Positions 27,895-35,898 of a DNA stretch of 64,000 nt are shown here, piece by piece (the stretch's first letter is position 1; the number at the start of each line of letters is the position of its first letter). Below the pieces are notes generated by a model. That model was not told the DNA's origin. It worked only from the letters and a program-made list of their open reading frames with translations, and did not search any database. The DNA is from Pleionea sp. CnH1-48 (GTDB taxonomy: Bacteria > Pseudomonadota > Gammaproteobacteria > Enterobacterales > Kangiellaceae). Location of the stretch: positions 1-64,000 of the forward strand of contig NZ_JAMXSB010000016.1 in NCBI RefSeq assembly GCF_024124665.1, read 5' to 3'. The position numbers and the translations under genes were made by a program.

Positions 27895-29031
27895 TTATTC
27901 GTTTTCGATAGCACGACTGATAACGATTTTCTGAACTTCGCTGGTGCCTTCGTAGATTTGGCAGATGCGCACATCGCGGTAGTATTTTTCTACCGGGAAG
28001 TCACTTAGGTAACCGTAACCACCATGAATTTGAATGGCTTCGGAACAGACTTTCTCGGCCATCTCTGAGGCAAACAGTTTTGCCATAGACGCTTCTTTTA
28101 AGCAGGGCTGACCATCATCTTTAAGTTGCGCTGCGTGCAGCACTAACTGGCGAGCTGCTTCAATTTGTGTGGCCATATCGGCCATTTTAAAAGCGAGTGC
28201 TTGATGGCGAGTTAAGGGCTTTCCGAAAGCGGTTCGTTCAGCGGCATAAGCTTTGGCGGCTTCAAGTGCTGCTCGCGCAATACCCAGACATTGAGCGGCA
28301 ATACCAATACGTCCACCTTCTAGATTAGCTAAAGCAATCTTATAACCTTCGCCTTCTTCGCCTAAACGGTAGCTTGCCGGAATACGACAATCTTCCAGAA
28401 TGATTTGGCAAGTGTCAGATGCGTGTTGTCCCATTTTCTTTTCGACGTTAGCCACTATGTAGCCTTCTGTCTTAGTGGGAACGATAAACGCACTGATGCC
28501 TTTTTTACCCGCTGCAGGATCGGTAATAGCAAACACAATGGCTACATCGGCAGTTTTTCCGGAAGTAATAAATTGCTTCACGCCATTCAAAACATAATCA
28601 TCACCGTCACGTACGGCTTTGGTTTTTAGATCCGATGCATCGCTGCCTGCATGAGGCTCTGTTAGACAGAAAGCGGCTAGCTGTTCGCCACTTGCAAGAG
28701 GGCGCAAAAAGGTTTCTTTTTGCTCGTCATTACCGAATTGATAGATAGGCATGCTACCAACAGAGTTGGTGACACTCACCACCGTTGAACAAGCAGCATC
28801 ACCGGCGGCAATTTCTTCTAGTACTAATGCAGCCGAAGTGTAACCAATGTCACAACCGCCCCATTGCTCTGGGATTAACATGCCATAAAAACCCAGTTCG
28901 GCGAGTCCTTTTAAGGCATCTGCTGGAAACGTTTTTTCTTCATCCCATTGCTGAGCAAAAGGAGTGATACGCTCTTGAACATACTGACGCGCGGCTTCGC
29001 GAATCATTTGTTGTTCTTCTGTTAATATCAT
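27895..29031 (-). CDS. acyl-CoA dehydrogenase, short/branched-chain type
   Basis: The 378-residue flavoprotein begins [20 protein letters not shown]. The ATG at 29029-29031 is chosen because AGAGGT lies 9-10 bases upstream; an ATG 11 codons further up is in frame but gives an atypical start. Domain order is alpha-beta-alpha with [11 protein letters not shown] and the C-terminal catalytic Glu in [11 protein letters not shown]. That Glu position is the short/medium/branched-chain one, not the IVD one. Likely substrates are 2-methylbutanoyl- or isobutyryl-CoA from isoleucine or valine, or butyryl-CoA. The operon context supports branched-chain catabolism. Confidence 0.88.
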   Translation of the reverse strand: MILTEEQQMIREAARQYVQERITPFAQQWDEEKTFPADALKGLAELGFYGMLIPEQWGGCDIGYTSAALVLEEIAAGDAACSTVVSVTNSVGSMPIYQFGNDEQKETFLRPLASGEQLAAFCLTEPHAGSDASDLKTKAVRDGDDYVLNGVKQFITSGKTADVAIVFAITDPAAGKKGISAFIVPTKTEGYIVANVEKKMGQHASDTCQIILEDCRIPASYRLGEEGEGYKIALANLEGGRIGIAAQCLGIARAALEAAKAYAAERTAFGKPLTRHQALAFKMADMATQIEAARQLVLHAAQLKDDGQPCLKEASMAKLFASEMAEKVCSEAIQIHGGYGYLSDFPVEKYYRDVRICQIYEGTSEVQKIVISRAIENE

Positions 29032-29235
29032 CGAATATCTACCTCTATGGGAAATGCTTCCCATCTTTCAACGAGCAAAAATAAAATGCTTAAAGCTCGC
29101 TCTTTTATGTCTTAACTTTGATGCAAAAAGGCCAGAGTAAAGTGTTAAACAATCATCACACCTTATTCTGGCTATTGCAAAATAACGCTGCGCTAATTAA
29201 GGTTTACTGCCCCGGGGCGCTAGACGTTAAGTGTC

Positions 29236-30420
29236 TTATACAAGTTCGATAGCTAAAGCTGTTGCTTCGCCGCCACCAATACATAAAGAAGCAACACCAC
29301 GTTTTTTCTCGTAGCGGCGCAATGCTTCAATCAAAGTGACAACAATACGTGTGCCGGAACAACCGATTGGGTGTCCTAGTGCACAAGCACCACCGTGTAC
29401 GTTGACTTTGTCGTGATCCAGTTCTAACTCTTTCATCGCTGCCATGGTTACAACGGCAAAAGCTTCGTTGATTTCGAACAAGTCAACATCGTTTTGCGTC
29501 CAGCCAGTTTTTTCGAACAGGCTTTTCATTGCACCAACAGGCGCTGTTGTGAATTCTGCTGGCTCTTGTGCGTGAGTCGCGTGACCAACAATTTTTGCCA
29601 GAGGCTTAAGACCACGTTTTTCTGCTTCTGATTGACGCATTAAAACAACCGCTGCTGCACCGTCAGAAATTGAGCTGGCGTTGGCTGCTGTTACGCTACC
29701 GTCTTTTTTGAAAGCAGGGCGTAGCTGAGGAATTTTATCCAGGCGTGCTTTTAATGGCTGCTCGTCAGTATCAACAACCGTCTCGCCTTTACGAGAAGCG
29801 ATAGTGAAAGGTGTAATTTCATCTTTAAACGCGCCTTCTTCAATGGCTTTTTGTGCACGCTTAAGTGAAGTAATAGCAAATTCGTCTTGCTCTTCGCGAG
29901 TGAAATCGTATTTAGATACGCAGTCTTCTGCATAGACACCCATGGCCTGACCTTCGTAGGCATCTTCTAAGCCGTCAAAAGCCATGTGATCAATTAATTT
30001 ACCGTGACCGAAACGATATCCGCTGCGTGCATTGTCTAACATGTGCGGTGCGTTACTCATGCTTTCCATGCCGCCTGCAACCATCACTTCGTTAGTGCCA
30101 GCCATTAGTAGGTCGTGGGCTAACATAATGGTTTTCATGCCTGAGCCACACACTTTATTGATAGTGGTACAGCCTGCTGATTTTGGAATGCCTGCACCAA
30201 TAGATGCCTGTCGCGCTGGTGCTTGACCAAGTGCTGCGGGTAATACACACCCCATAATCACTTCTTGCACATCTTCGCCTTTTAAACCGGCGCGTTCTAC
30301 TGCAGCTTTAATTGCGCTGGCACCGAGTTCTGGTGTTTTGACGCTAGACAGGGCGCCCATAAATCCACCCATAGGAGTTCGTGCCTGGCCAACGATGACG
30401 ATGGGATCATTATTACTCAT
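29236..30420 (-). CDS. atoB: acetyl-CoA C-acetyltransferase (thiolase II)
   Basis: The 394-residue product has all thiolase motifs: the nucleophilic Cys in NKVCGSGMKT, the His in GGACALGHPIGCSG and the second Cys in SLCIGGGEATA. It splits acetoacetyl-CoA, made by the CoA-transferase at the end of the operon, into two acetyl-CoA. Biosynthetic condensation is the reverse. It lies between the two acyl-CoA dehydrogenase genes, with spacers of about 200-260 bases on either side. Confidence 0.93.
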   Translation of the reverse strand: MSNNDPIVIVGQARTPMGGFMGALSSVKTPELGASAIKAAVERAGLKGEDVQEVIMGCVLPAALGQAPARQASIGAGIPKSAGCTTINKVCGSGMKTIMLAHDLLMAGTNEVMVAGGMESMSNAPHMLDNARSGYRFGHGKLIDHMAFDGLEDAYEGQAMGVYAEDCVSKYDFTREEQDEFAITSLKRAQKAIEEGAFKDEITPFTIASRKGETVVDTDEQPLKARLDKIPQLRPAFKKDGSVTAANASSISDGAAAVVLMRQSEAEKRGLKPLAKIVGHATHAQEPAEFTTAPVGAMKSLFEKTGWTQNDVDLFEINEAFAVVTMAAMKELELDHDKVNVHGGACALGHPIGCSGTRIVVTLIEALRRYEKKRGVASLCIGGGEATALAIELV

Positions 30421-30621
30421 GGTATTGTCCTTTCAGTTTCACACAGCCGTTTTGTGGGCTGTCTGGATAGTCTGGTTTGCTTTGTCTCTTTGTTTTGATA
30501 ATGAGGCTATCCCGGGTAAAAGATATGACTCTAACATTATCAAAAAAATTCGTTAAAAACCGTTTTTATTTATTGTCTGATGCGATAATAAACAGGCTTT
30601 TTATGCTATTAAGAAATCAGT

Positions 30622-30664
30622 GCAAAGTGCTCAATCATTTCATTAACTTGCTTGAACACTTTGC
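30622..30664. repeat. inverted repeat in the spacer between ivd and atoB
   Basis: GCAAAGTGCTCAA (30622-30634) and TTGAACACTTTGC (30652-30664) form a 13-bp inverted repeat with one mismatch and a 17-base loop, directly after the ivd stop. It has no U-run on the minus strand. It could be a 3'-end structure or a protein-binding site. Confidence 0.5.
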
Positions 30665-30680
30665 CAATGATTCACTGCGA

Positions 30681-31841
30681 TTATTCGGTTTCTTTAAACA
30701 ATTCGCGGCCAATCAACATACGGCGAATTTCTGATGTACCGGCACCGATTTCGTAAAGTTTTGCATCACGTAATAAACGGCCTGTCGAGTACTCATTAAT
30801 GTAGCCATTGCCGCCAAGAAGCTGAATAGCGTCTAGAGCCATTTGAGTGGCTTTTTCGGCACTGTAAAGAATAACACCAGCAGCATCTTTACGGGTGGTT
30901 TCACCACGATCACAAGCTTGTGCTACTGCATACACGTAAGACTTACAGGCATTCATATTGGTGTACATATCGGCAATTTTGCCTTGAATCAACTGGAACT
31001 CGCCGATGGCCTGGCCAAATTGCTTACGTTCGTGAATGTAAGGAACCACAACATCCATGCAAGCCTGCATGATGCCCGTTGGGCCACCTGATAAAACTAA
31101 GCGCTCGTAATCAAGACCACTCATTAAAACGCGAACACCTTTGTTCACTTCGCCTAATACATTTTCGGCAGGAACGATGCAGTTTTCGAAAACCAGCTCA
31201 CAAGTGTTTGAGCCGCGCATGCCCAGCTTGTCGAGTTTTTGTGCAGTAGAGAAACCTTCGAAACCTTTCTCGATGATAAAGGCGGTAATGCCTTTTGAGC
31301 CTGCTTCTAAATCTGTTTTGGCATAAACAATTAAGACGTCGGCATCAGGGCCATTGGTGATCCACATTTTGTTGCCGTTCAGGACATAGTGATCGCCTTT
31401 GTCTTCAGCACGTAAGCGCATACTTACAACATCGGATCCTGCGCCTGGCTCGCTCATTGCCAAAGCGCCAATGTGTTCGCCACTACAAAGCTTTGGCAAA
31501 TACTTCATTTTTTGTTCGTGAGAACCATTCTTGCGTAACTGGTTCAAGCAAAGGTTAGAGTGAGCACCGTAAGACAGGCCGATAGAAGCCGAAGCACGAG
31601 AAATTTCTTCCATCGCAATCACATGCTCGAGATAGCCCAGTCCAGAACCGCCGTATTCTTCTTCTACGGTCATGCCCAGTAAACCCAGCTCGCCTAACTT
31701 GGGCCATAACTCATTAGGAAATTCGTTCTTCTCATCGACTTCTGCCGCGATAGGAGCAATTTCTTTTTCTGCAAAACCGCGAACGGTATCGCGGATCATG
31801 TCGGCTGTTTCACCCAGATTAAAATTCAGGCTGGTAAACAT
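30681..31841 (-). CDS. liuA: isovaleryl-CoA dehydrogenase
   Basis: The 386-residue flavoprotein has the IVD-specific catalytic Glu in [13 protein letters not shown]. In the C-terminal segment, where most acyl-CoA dehydrogenases carry their base, it has [10 protein letters not shown]. That pair of features separates isovaleryl-CoA dehydrogenase from the neighbouring enzyme. It oxidises isovaleryl-CoA to 3-methylcrotonyl-CoA, the substrate of LiuB/LiuD. AAGGAAAG precedes the ATG. It lies 60 bases after liuR. Confidence 0.95.
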   Translation of the reverse strand: MFTSLNFNLGETADMIRDTVRGFAEKEIAPIAAEVDEKNEFPNELWPKLGELGLLGMTVEEEYGGSGLGYLEHVIAMEEISRASASIGLSYGAHSNLCLNQLRKNGSHEQKMKYLPKLCSGEHIGALAMSEPGAGSDVVSMRLRAEDKGDHYVLNGNKMWITNGPDADVLIVYAKTDLEAGSKGITAFIIEKGFEGFSTAQKLDKLGMRGSNTCELVFENCIVPAENVLGEVNKGVRVLMSGLDYERLVLSGGPTGIMQACMDVVVPYIHERKQFGQAIGEFQLIQGKIADMYTNMNACKSYVYAVAQACDRGETTRKDAAGVILYSAEKATQMALDAIQLLGGNGYINEYSTGRLLRDAKLYEIGAGTSEIRRMLIGRELFKETE

Positions 31842-31901
31842 AGTTCTTTCCTTTCTCTTTAACTCGTTAAATTCGGCGTTATGGCAGATTGGAGTATCTG
31901 C

Positions 31902-32273
31902 TTACTGAGGATTTATACGTCGCTCAAGTGCATCGAGTTCACCCAGCATTGAATTAATATCTTTTAATTGCTGGTTGAGTTGTTCTCGACGCTCAAAAAT
32001 TTTGGTAAGTAACAGCTCGCGCTGCTTTTCTTCACCGTGAGGGATATCGTACAAATCGATGATTTCTTTTATTTCTGCTAACGAAAAGCCAACACGTTTA
32101 CCGCGTAGTATAAGTTGCAGACGAACACGATCTTTAGGGCGGTATATTCGACGTGTGCCACTGCGCTCAGGGCAAATCAGCCCGTAATCTTCGTAATGAC
32201 GAATGGAGCGGGTGGTGACGTCAAACTCTTGCGCCAAATCGCTGATGCTGTAGGAATGTTGATTATCTTTCAT
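31902..32273 (-). CDS. liuR: MerR-family regulator of leucine catabolism, LiuR
   Basis: The 123-residue product has an N-terminal MerR winged helix (YSISDLAQEFDVTTRSIRHYEDYGLI, cut here as residues about 7-32; then RRIYRPKDRVRL) and a short C-terminal dimerisation coiled coil. There is no cysteine cluster of metal sensors. LiuR-type regulators control leucine/isovalerate operons in many proteobacteria. It is the first gene of the operon, 60 bases before liuA, with a matching palindrome just upstream, so it is probably autoregulated. Confidence 0.92.
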   Translation of the reverse strand: MKDNQHSYSISDLAQEFDVTTRSIRHYEDYGLICPERSGTRRIYRPKDRVRLQLILRGKRVGFSLAEIKEIIDLYDIPHGEEKQRELLLTKIFERREQLNQQLKDINSMLGELDALERRINPQ

Positions 32274-32291
32274 TGGGTAAGCTTACATAAC

Positions 32292-32309
32292 CTTTACGTA
32301 AACGTAAAG
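32292..32309 (-). promoter_or_regulatory. candidate LiuR operator
   Basis: CTTTACGTAAACGTAAAG is an inverted repeat with perfect 7-bp arms (CTTTACG and CGTAAAG) about the central TAAA. It lies 18-36 bases upstream of liuR. From memory, LiuR sites in related bacteria have the same TTTACG/CGTAAA half-sites. A MerR-type regulator would act here on the promoter of the whole operon. Confidence 0.75.
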
Positions 32310-32723
32310 TAAGTCGCGAGTTTTAAGGCTCATGGTCAGATGATTCATAGCAAACCTGGTGAAAATTTGCTCGAAAATTGGCGTTTTTTCTATTTTCGAC
32401 CAACAAAAAATGCATAAGTGGGAGATTTTAGCTTGGCTTATTACTGGATTTTAGAGGTCATTCTTAACGTGCATAAAATGCTTTAGTTGATTGATTTTTA
32501 AAGAGAAAGTTTGAAGTTATGAAATGTGGATTCTTTTTTGAGATATTAAATTGAGTTTATTTGTTAATTTTTTTTGATAACCGCTTGAAAATTATTGTTT
32601 TCCGCCCCATTAAAAAGTGAGAAGATGAAGTTATTGTAAACAAAGTGCAATAAAATTGTGCTTTTTAATAGCGAATTTTTATTGGAGATCATGGTCAAAT
32701 AATTCTAAGTTCAATATAGATGT
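32310..32723. other. intergenic region upstream of rmf, no gene seen
   Basis: An AT-rich stretch between the LiuR operator and the rmf leader structure. It should hold the rmf promoter, but I cannot pick a convincing -35/-10 pair. No ORF of note. Confidence 0.45.
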
Positions 32724-32814
32724 GGATGTGAGGTGGCTTAGCTGAAACTTCCGCCAGTTCAGAATGAACGAGCTGAACCTTCCGGATATTAAAGTTTTGG
32801 CGCTCCTTACATCC
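32724..32814 (+). ncRNA. structured 5' leader of rmf
   Basis: GGATGTGAGG (32724-32733) pairs with CCTTACATCC (32805-32814) over 10 bp with one G-U pair, closing a 91-base element 41 bases before rmf. Inside, GTTCAG (32757-32762) pairs with CTGAAC (32773-32778), and GCTGAA-x-CTTCCG occurs twice (32741 and 32772). A conserved rmf leader RNA motif is known in pseudomonads; whether this is homologous is not clear from sequence alone. Confidence 0.5.
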
Positions 32815-32855
32815 GCGCCAATCACTGCCCATCAACAACTAGAAGAGGTAAGTCT

Positions 32856-33029
32856 ATGAAAAGACAAAAACGCGATCGCATGGAAAGAGCTCATTCTCGT
32901 GGTTACCAAGCTGGATTGGGAGGCAAGTCCAGAGAGTCTTGTCCGTATTCAACACTCGATATAAAAGAACAGTGGCTCGGCGGTTGGCGTGAAGCTAGGT
33001 CTGAAATAGGCAGCGGATTATTTACCTGA
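32856..33029 (+). CDS. rmf: ribosome modulation factor
   Basis: The 57-codon gene encodes MKRQKRDRMERAHSRGYQAG and onward, with CPYSTLDIKEQWLGGWREAR. This matches E. coli RMF closely (MKRQKRDR, RGYQAG, CPY-x-T, QWLGGWREA). RMF binds the 30S subunit in stationary phase and drives 100S ribosome dimer formation, silencing translation. AGAGG lies 10 bases before the ATG. A strong terminator follows. The final residues (SEIGSGLFT) differ from E. coli, which is usual. Confidence 0.97.
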   Translation: MKRQKRDRMERAHSRGYQAGLGGKSRESCPYSTLDIKEQWLGGWREARSEIGSGLFT

Positions 33030-33090
33030 CAAATATAGAATAAAAGAATTGTGCTGTAGCACATCAGTAACGGCCCACAAAAGCCGTTAA

Positions 33091-33118
33091 AACCCCGCGC
33101 TAGATGCGGGGTTTTTTT
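33091..33118 (+). terminator. rho-independent terminator of rmf
   Basis: AACCCCGC (33091-33098) pairs with GCGGGGTT (33106-33113), followed by seven T. A weaker hairpin (AACGGC/GCCGTT) precedes it at 33069-33088. It may also serve the convergent Nudix gene. Confidence 0.88.
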
Positions 33119-33144
33119 ATGTCTCAAAAAAAGTTCTGCAAATG

Positions 33145-33681
33145 TTAGCCCGGCTGAGGAAAATCAATTTCGTGTTGTGAGAAGTAGCCCTTCTTACGAT
33201 CTTCATAAAATCGCTTGATAGCAAAGTCCACTGTATGGAAAGCCAATTGTTCCCACGGAATTTCATCTTCCGCAAATAATTGAACCTCTAAACTCTCTAC
33301 CCCTGGGCTGAAGGTCGCATCCCCTAATTCCGCAAGATAAAGCATATAAACCTGACTGATATGCGTAAGGTTAGCGATCACAAAGAGTTCTTTTGTCGTT
33401 ATCGTGGCACAAGCCTCTTCAAAGGTTTCTCGTTCAGCTCCCTGACGTGTTGATTCTCCGTTTTCCATAAAGCCAGCTGGCAATGTCCATAAACCATGAC
33501 GAGGTTCAATGGCGCGACGGCATAACAAGATTTTATCCTCTTGATACACCAGGCAGCCACAGACCAACTTTGGATTCTGATAGTGAACGGTTTCACATCG
33601 AATGCACACATAACGGAGGTGGATATCACTATCCATTTTTTTAAGCTCGACGTTATGTCCGCAACTTGAACAGAACTGCAT
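33145..33681 (-). CDS. Nudix hydrolase with N-terminal zinc ribbon
   Basis: The 178-residue product has a four-cysteine zinc ribbon (C4, C7, C26, C29) and then a Nudix domain. The Nudix box GFMENGESTRQGAERETFEE (plus A-C-A) fits GX5EX7REUXEEXGU, except that the usual Gly near the end is Cys. It resembles the NudC-like/ADP-ribose pyrophosphatase groups that cleave nucleoside diphosphate derivatives; the exact substrate is unknown. It is a single gene convergent with rmf. Confidence 0.85.
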   Translation of the reverse strand: MQFCSSCGHNVELKKMDSDIHLRYVCIRCETVHYQNPKLVCGCLVYQEDKILLCRRAIEPRHGLWTLPAGFMENGESTRQGAERETFEEACATITTKELFVIANLTHISQVYMLYLAELGDATFSPGVESLEVQLFAEDEIPWEQLAFHTVDFAIKRFYEDRKKGYFSQHEIDFPQPG

Positions 33682-33843
33682 GAGGTTTCTTATCCTTTAT
33701 ATAGAAACTGATGTTATTGATTTATAGTAATGAATCTCGTCGAGGTTAGCGAACGGTATTTGGCTTTTGAGTTTTGATTTCAGGACTTTTATTGAAAGCC
33801 TTAGCTACAGATGAGTTGTTTGTTAGTTCAGCGTTCAGAGAAA
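33682..33843. other. intergenic region left of the repeat block
   Basis: It holds the Nudix promoter region and sequence leading into direct repeat copy 1. No gene or strong structure is seen. Together with the repeats that follow, it forms a gene-free stretch up to the nadA start at 34808. Confidence 0.4.
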
Positions 33844-34050
33844 AGAACGAAACAAAAACACAAAGCAAAACCGAATCTTCCTTGGCACAGACAAGATCAA
33901 CAAATCCCTTCGGAACTAACAGATATACTAGAACCGTAAAATTCCTGCTGAGCGAATGCCAGCGCAGCGACTAAGAGCGCTTTGGCTACTTTGCCGCTCT
34001 TGGTAAAGTATGCTCGCCACAAGGCGAAACTTGTCTTTTCAAAAGAGTAG
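33844..34050 (+). repeat. 207-bp direct repeat, copy 1
   Basis: It starts AGAACGAAAC and aligns with 34381-34587 at a constant offset of 537 bases without gaps. The right two-thirds are nearly identical (for example CCCTTCGGAACTAACAGATA and GTAAAGTATGCTCGCC). An internal inverted repeat AAGAGCG/CGCTCTT is kept in copy 2 as AAGGGCG with a G-U pair, suggesting structure is maintained. Copy 1 runs into a short tandem repeat of AAGAGTAA-like units (34042-34066). Confidence 0.85.
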
Positions 34051-34222
34051 AAGAGTAAAAGAGTAAAAGGCAGTCTTTTGAATGACCCCTCACTCTAAAC
34101 GAAAAAATTCTAACTTTATTCCACCTGCAGGTTTCGCCATGCCAGGCGAGTCCCTTTTGTAAGCCCGCAAAAGAGGCGAAAAAGGGCAATGCTCCAAAGA
34201 TGAGGCCTATCGGCACCACTCC

Positions 34223-34325
34223 GTAAAGTCTTAGCCCTTCGACTGAGCGTCTTATACGCACTTCCTTGTGCGGATAAGACTCTTGCTGCGTCCATGCAGC
34301 AAGCCAGTGCGGTCTAAGCCTTTAC
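34223..34325. repeat. multibranched palindromic element between the direct repeats
   Basis: GTAAAGTCTTAG (34223-34234) pairs with CTAAGCCTTTAC (34314-34325), one mismatch, closing the element. Inside, GTCTTATACGCAC (34249-34261) pairs with GTGCGGATAAGAC (34268-34280), one mismatch. CTTGCTGC (34282-34289) pairs with GCAGCAAG (34296-34303), perfect. The result is a three-way junction that could form as DNA cruciform or RNA on either strand. No coding function is evident. Confidence 0.6.
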
Positions 34326-34380
34326 TCCGTTCTCATCCAGTCACAAAAAGGCGTCGTCTGAAAGCCTGGAGCTAAGAAAG

Positions 34381-34587
34381 AGAACGAAACGAAAAAACAT
34401 GACCAAAATAAATCTTCCTTGGCACGGACAAGAGCAAAAAATCCCTTCGGAACTAACAGATATACTAGAATCGTAAAATTCCTGCTGAACGAATGCCAGC
34501 GCAGCGATTAAGGGCGCTTTGGCTACTTTACCGCTCTTGGTAAAGTATGCTCGCCATAAGGCGAAACTTATCCTCTCAAAGGGGCTG
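34381..34587 (+). repeat. 207-bp direct repeat, copy 2
   Basis: This is the second copy of the repeat at 33844-34050, with scattered substitutions, mostly transitions. The intervening 330 bases contain the branched palindrome. After copy 2 the sequence (34600-34760) becomes strikingly poor in G on the plus strand, with runs of A and C, up to the nadA promoter. Confidence 0.85.
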
Positions 34588-34769
34588 ATGAGCTGAAGAA
34601 AAACGCATAAAACTCATTTGTAGATGTAAAAGCGAGAAAGACTAACCAGTATCCAAAAAACAAGAAAAATCAAAAAGATACCCACAAAAAACGACAAGTT
34701 GACCCCAAACAACGACCTACCGACCACAAACTAATCACCGATAACTCGCCAATGACCCCAATAATTTTA

Positions 34770-34775
34770 TATAAT
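34770..34775 (+). promoter_or_regulatory. candidate -10 box of nadA
   Basis: TATAAT at 34770-34775 lies 33 bases before the nadA ATG. No good -35 hexamer is visible at normal spacing, so the promoter may need an activator or be weak. Confidence 0.4.
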
Positions 34776-34807
34776 GCCCGGATTATCAGCTTTACCGGTA
34801 GTCCTTA

Positions 34808-35836
34808 ATGACGCAAGCAGCACCACTGATTGACGTAGATGTCCCATTACCTTTACCACCCAAAACATTGTCCAAAGCAGAGAAAGATGCCTACTTTGAG
34901 CAAATCTCGGCTCTGCTAACAAAACACAATGCCGTACTCATTGCCCACTATTACACAGACCCCGAAATTCAGGCTCTGGCAGAAGAAACGGGCGGCTTTG
35001 TCGGTGATTCATTGGAAATGGCTAAATTTGGTGCTCGTCACCCAGCAGACACCCTGATTATTGCTGGCGTACGTTTTATGGGAGAAACAGCCAAAATCCT
35101 GAGCCCAGAAAAGCGTGTGTTAATGCCTACTTTAGAAGCAACTTGTTCTCTTGATCTTGGTTGTCCTGCGGACCAATTCGAAGCTTTTTGTAACCAACAC
35201 CCCGATCGTACTGTGGTTGTATACGCCAACACTTCTGCTGCTGTAAAAGCAAAAGCCGATTGGGTCATTACCAGCAGTATTGCTGTCGATGTGGTTGAGT
35301 ACTTAGATAAAAAAGGCGAGAAGCTAATCTGGGGACCTGATCGCCACTTAGGTCGCTATATTCAGAACAAAACGGGCGCCGATATGATTTTATGGCAAGG
35401 TCACTGTATTGTTCATGATGAATTTAAGTTTAAAGCGTTAGAGCAAACAAAAGCTTTGCATCCTGATGCGGCTGTGTTGGTACATCCCGAGTCACCAGAA
35501 AGCGTTATTAACTTAGCGGATGTGGTTGGTTCAACGTCGCAATTGATTAAGGCGACTCAAACTTTACCTCAAAAGAAGGTGATTGTGGCGACGGATAAAG
35601 GCATCTTTTATAAGATGCAGCAGGCAGCGCCAGATAAAGAGTTGATCATTGCACCCACGGCGGGAGAAGGGGCGACATGTCGCAGTTGTGCGCATTGTCC
35701 GTGGATGAAAATGAATGTTTTGGAAAATGTATCGACGGTATTTGATCGCAATGATAATGAAATATTCGTTGATGCAGATTTGGCGCAGGCGGCGCTTAAA
35801 CCTTTGACAAAAATGGTGGAGTTTACCAGTCGTTAA
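34808..35836 (+). CDS. nadA: quinolinate synthase A
   Basis: The 342-residue product has the three-fold NadA layout and the cysteines that bind its [4Fe-4S] cluster: one in [11 protein letters not shown], one in [10 protein letters not shown] and one in [11 protein letters not shown]. It condenses iminoaspartate with dihydroxyacetone phosphate to quinolinate in de novo NAD synthesis. It depends on Fe-S assembly, supplied by the suf operon further right. The upstream gap holds the repeat block. The RBS is weak. Confidence 0.96.
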   Translation: MTQAAPLIDVDVPLPLPPKTLSKAEKDAYFEQISALLTKHNAVLIAHYYTDPEIQALAEETGGFVGDSLEMAKFGARHPADTLIIAGVRFMGETAKILSPEKRVLMPTLEATCSLDLGCPADQFEAFCNQHPDRTVVVYANTSAAVKAKADWVITSSIAVDVVEYLDKKGEKLIWGPDRHLGRYIQNKTGADMILWQGHCIVHDEFKFKALEQTKALHPDAAVLVHPESPESVINLADVVGSTSQLIKATQTLPQKKVIVATDKGIFYKMQQAAPDKELIIAPTAGEGATCRSCAHCPWMKMNVLENVSTVFDRNDNEIFVDADLAQAALKPLTKMVEFTSR

Positions 35837-35898
35837 AGGCATTTATCCGCTCACCCAAATTGTATAAAAAAAGTAAAAAGCTACTTTGGGAGATAACA

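Noticed and set aside
33986-34261. Minus-strand 91-codon frame across direct repeat copy 1 and the palindrome
   Set aside because: It has a GTG start with the RBS too close, lies wholly within repeat DNA, and its sequence follows the stems; more likely a by-product of the repeat.
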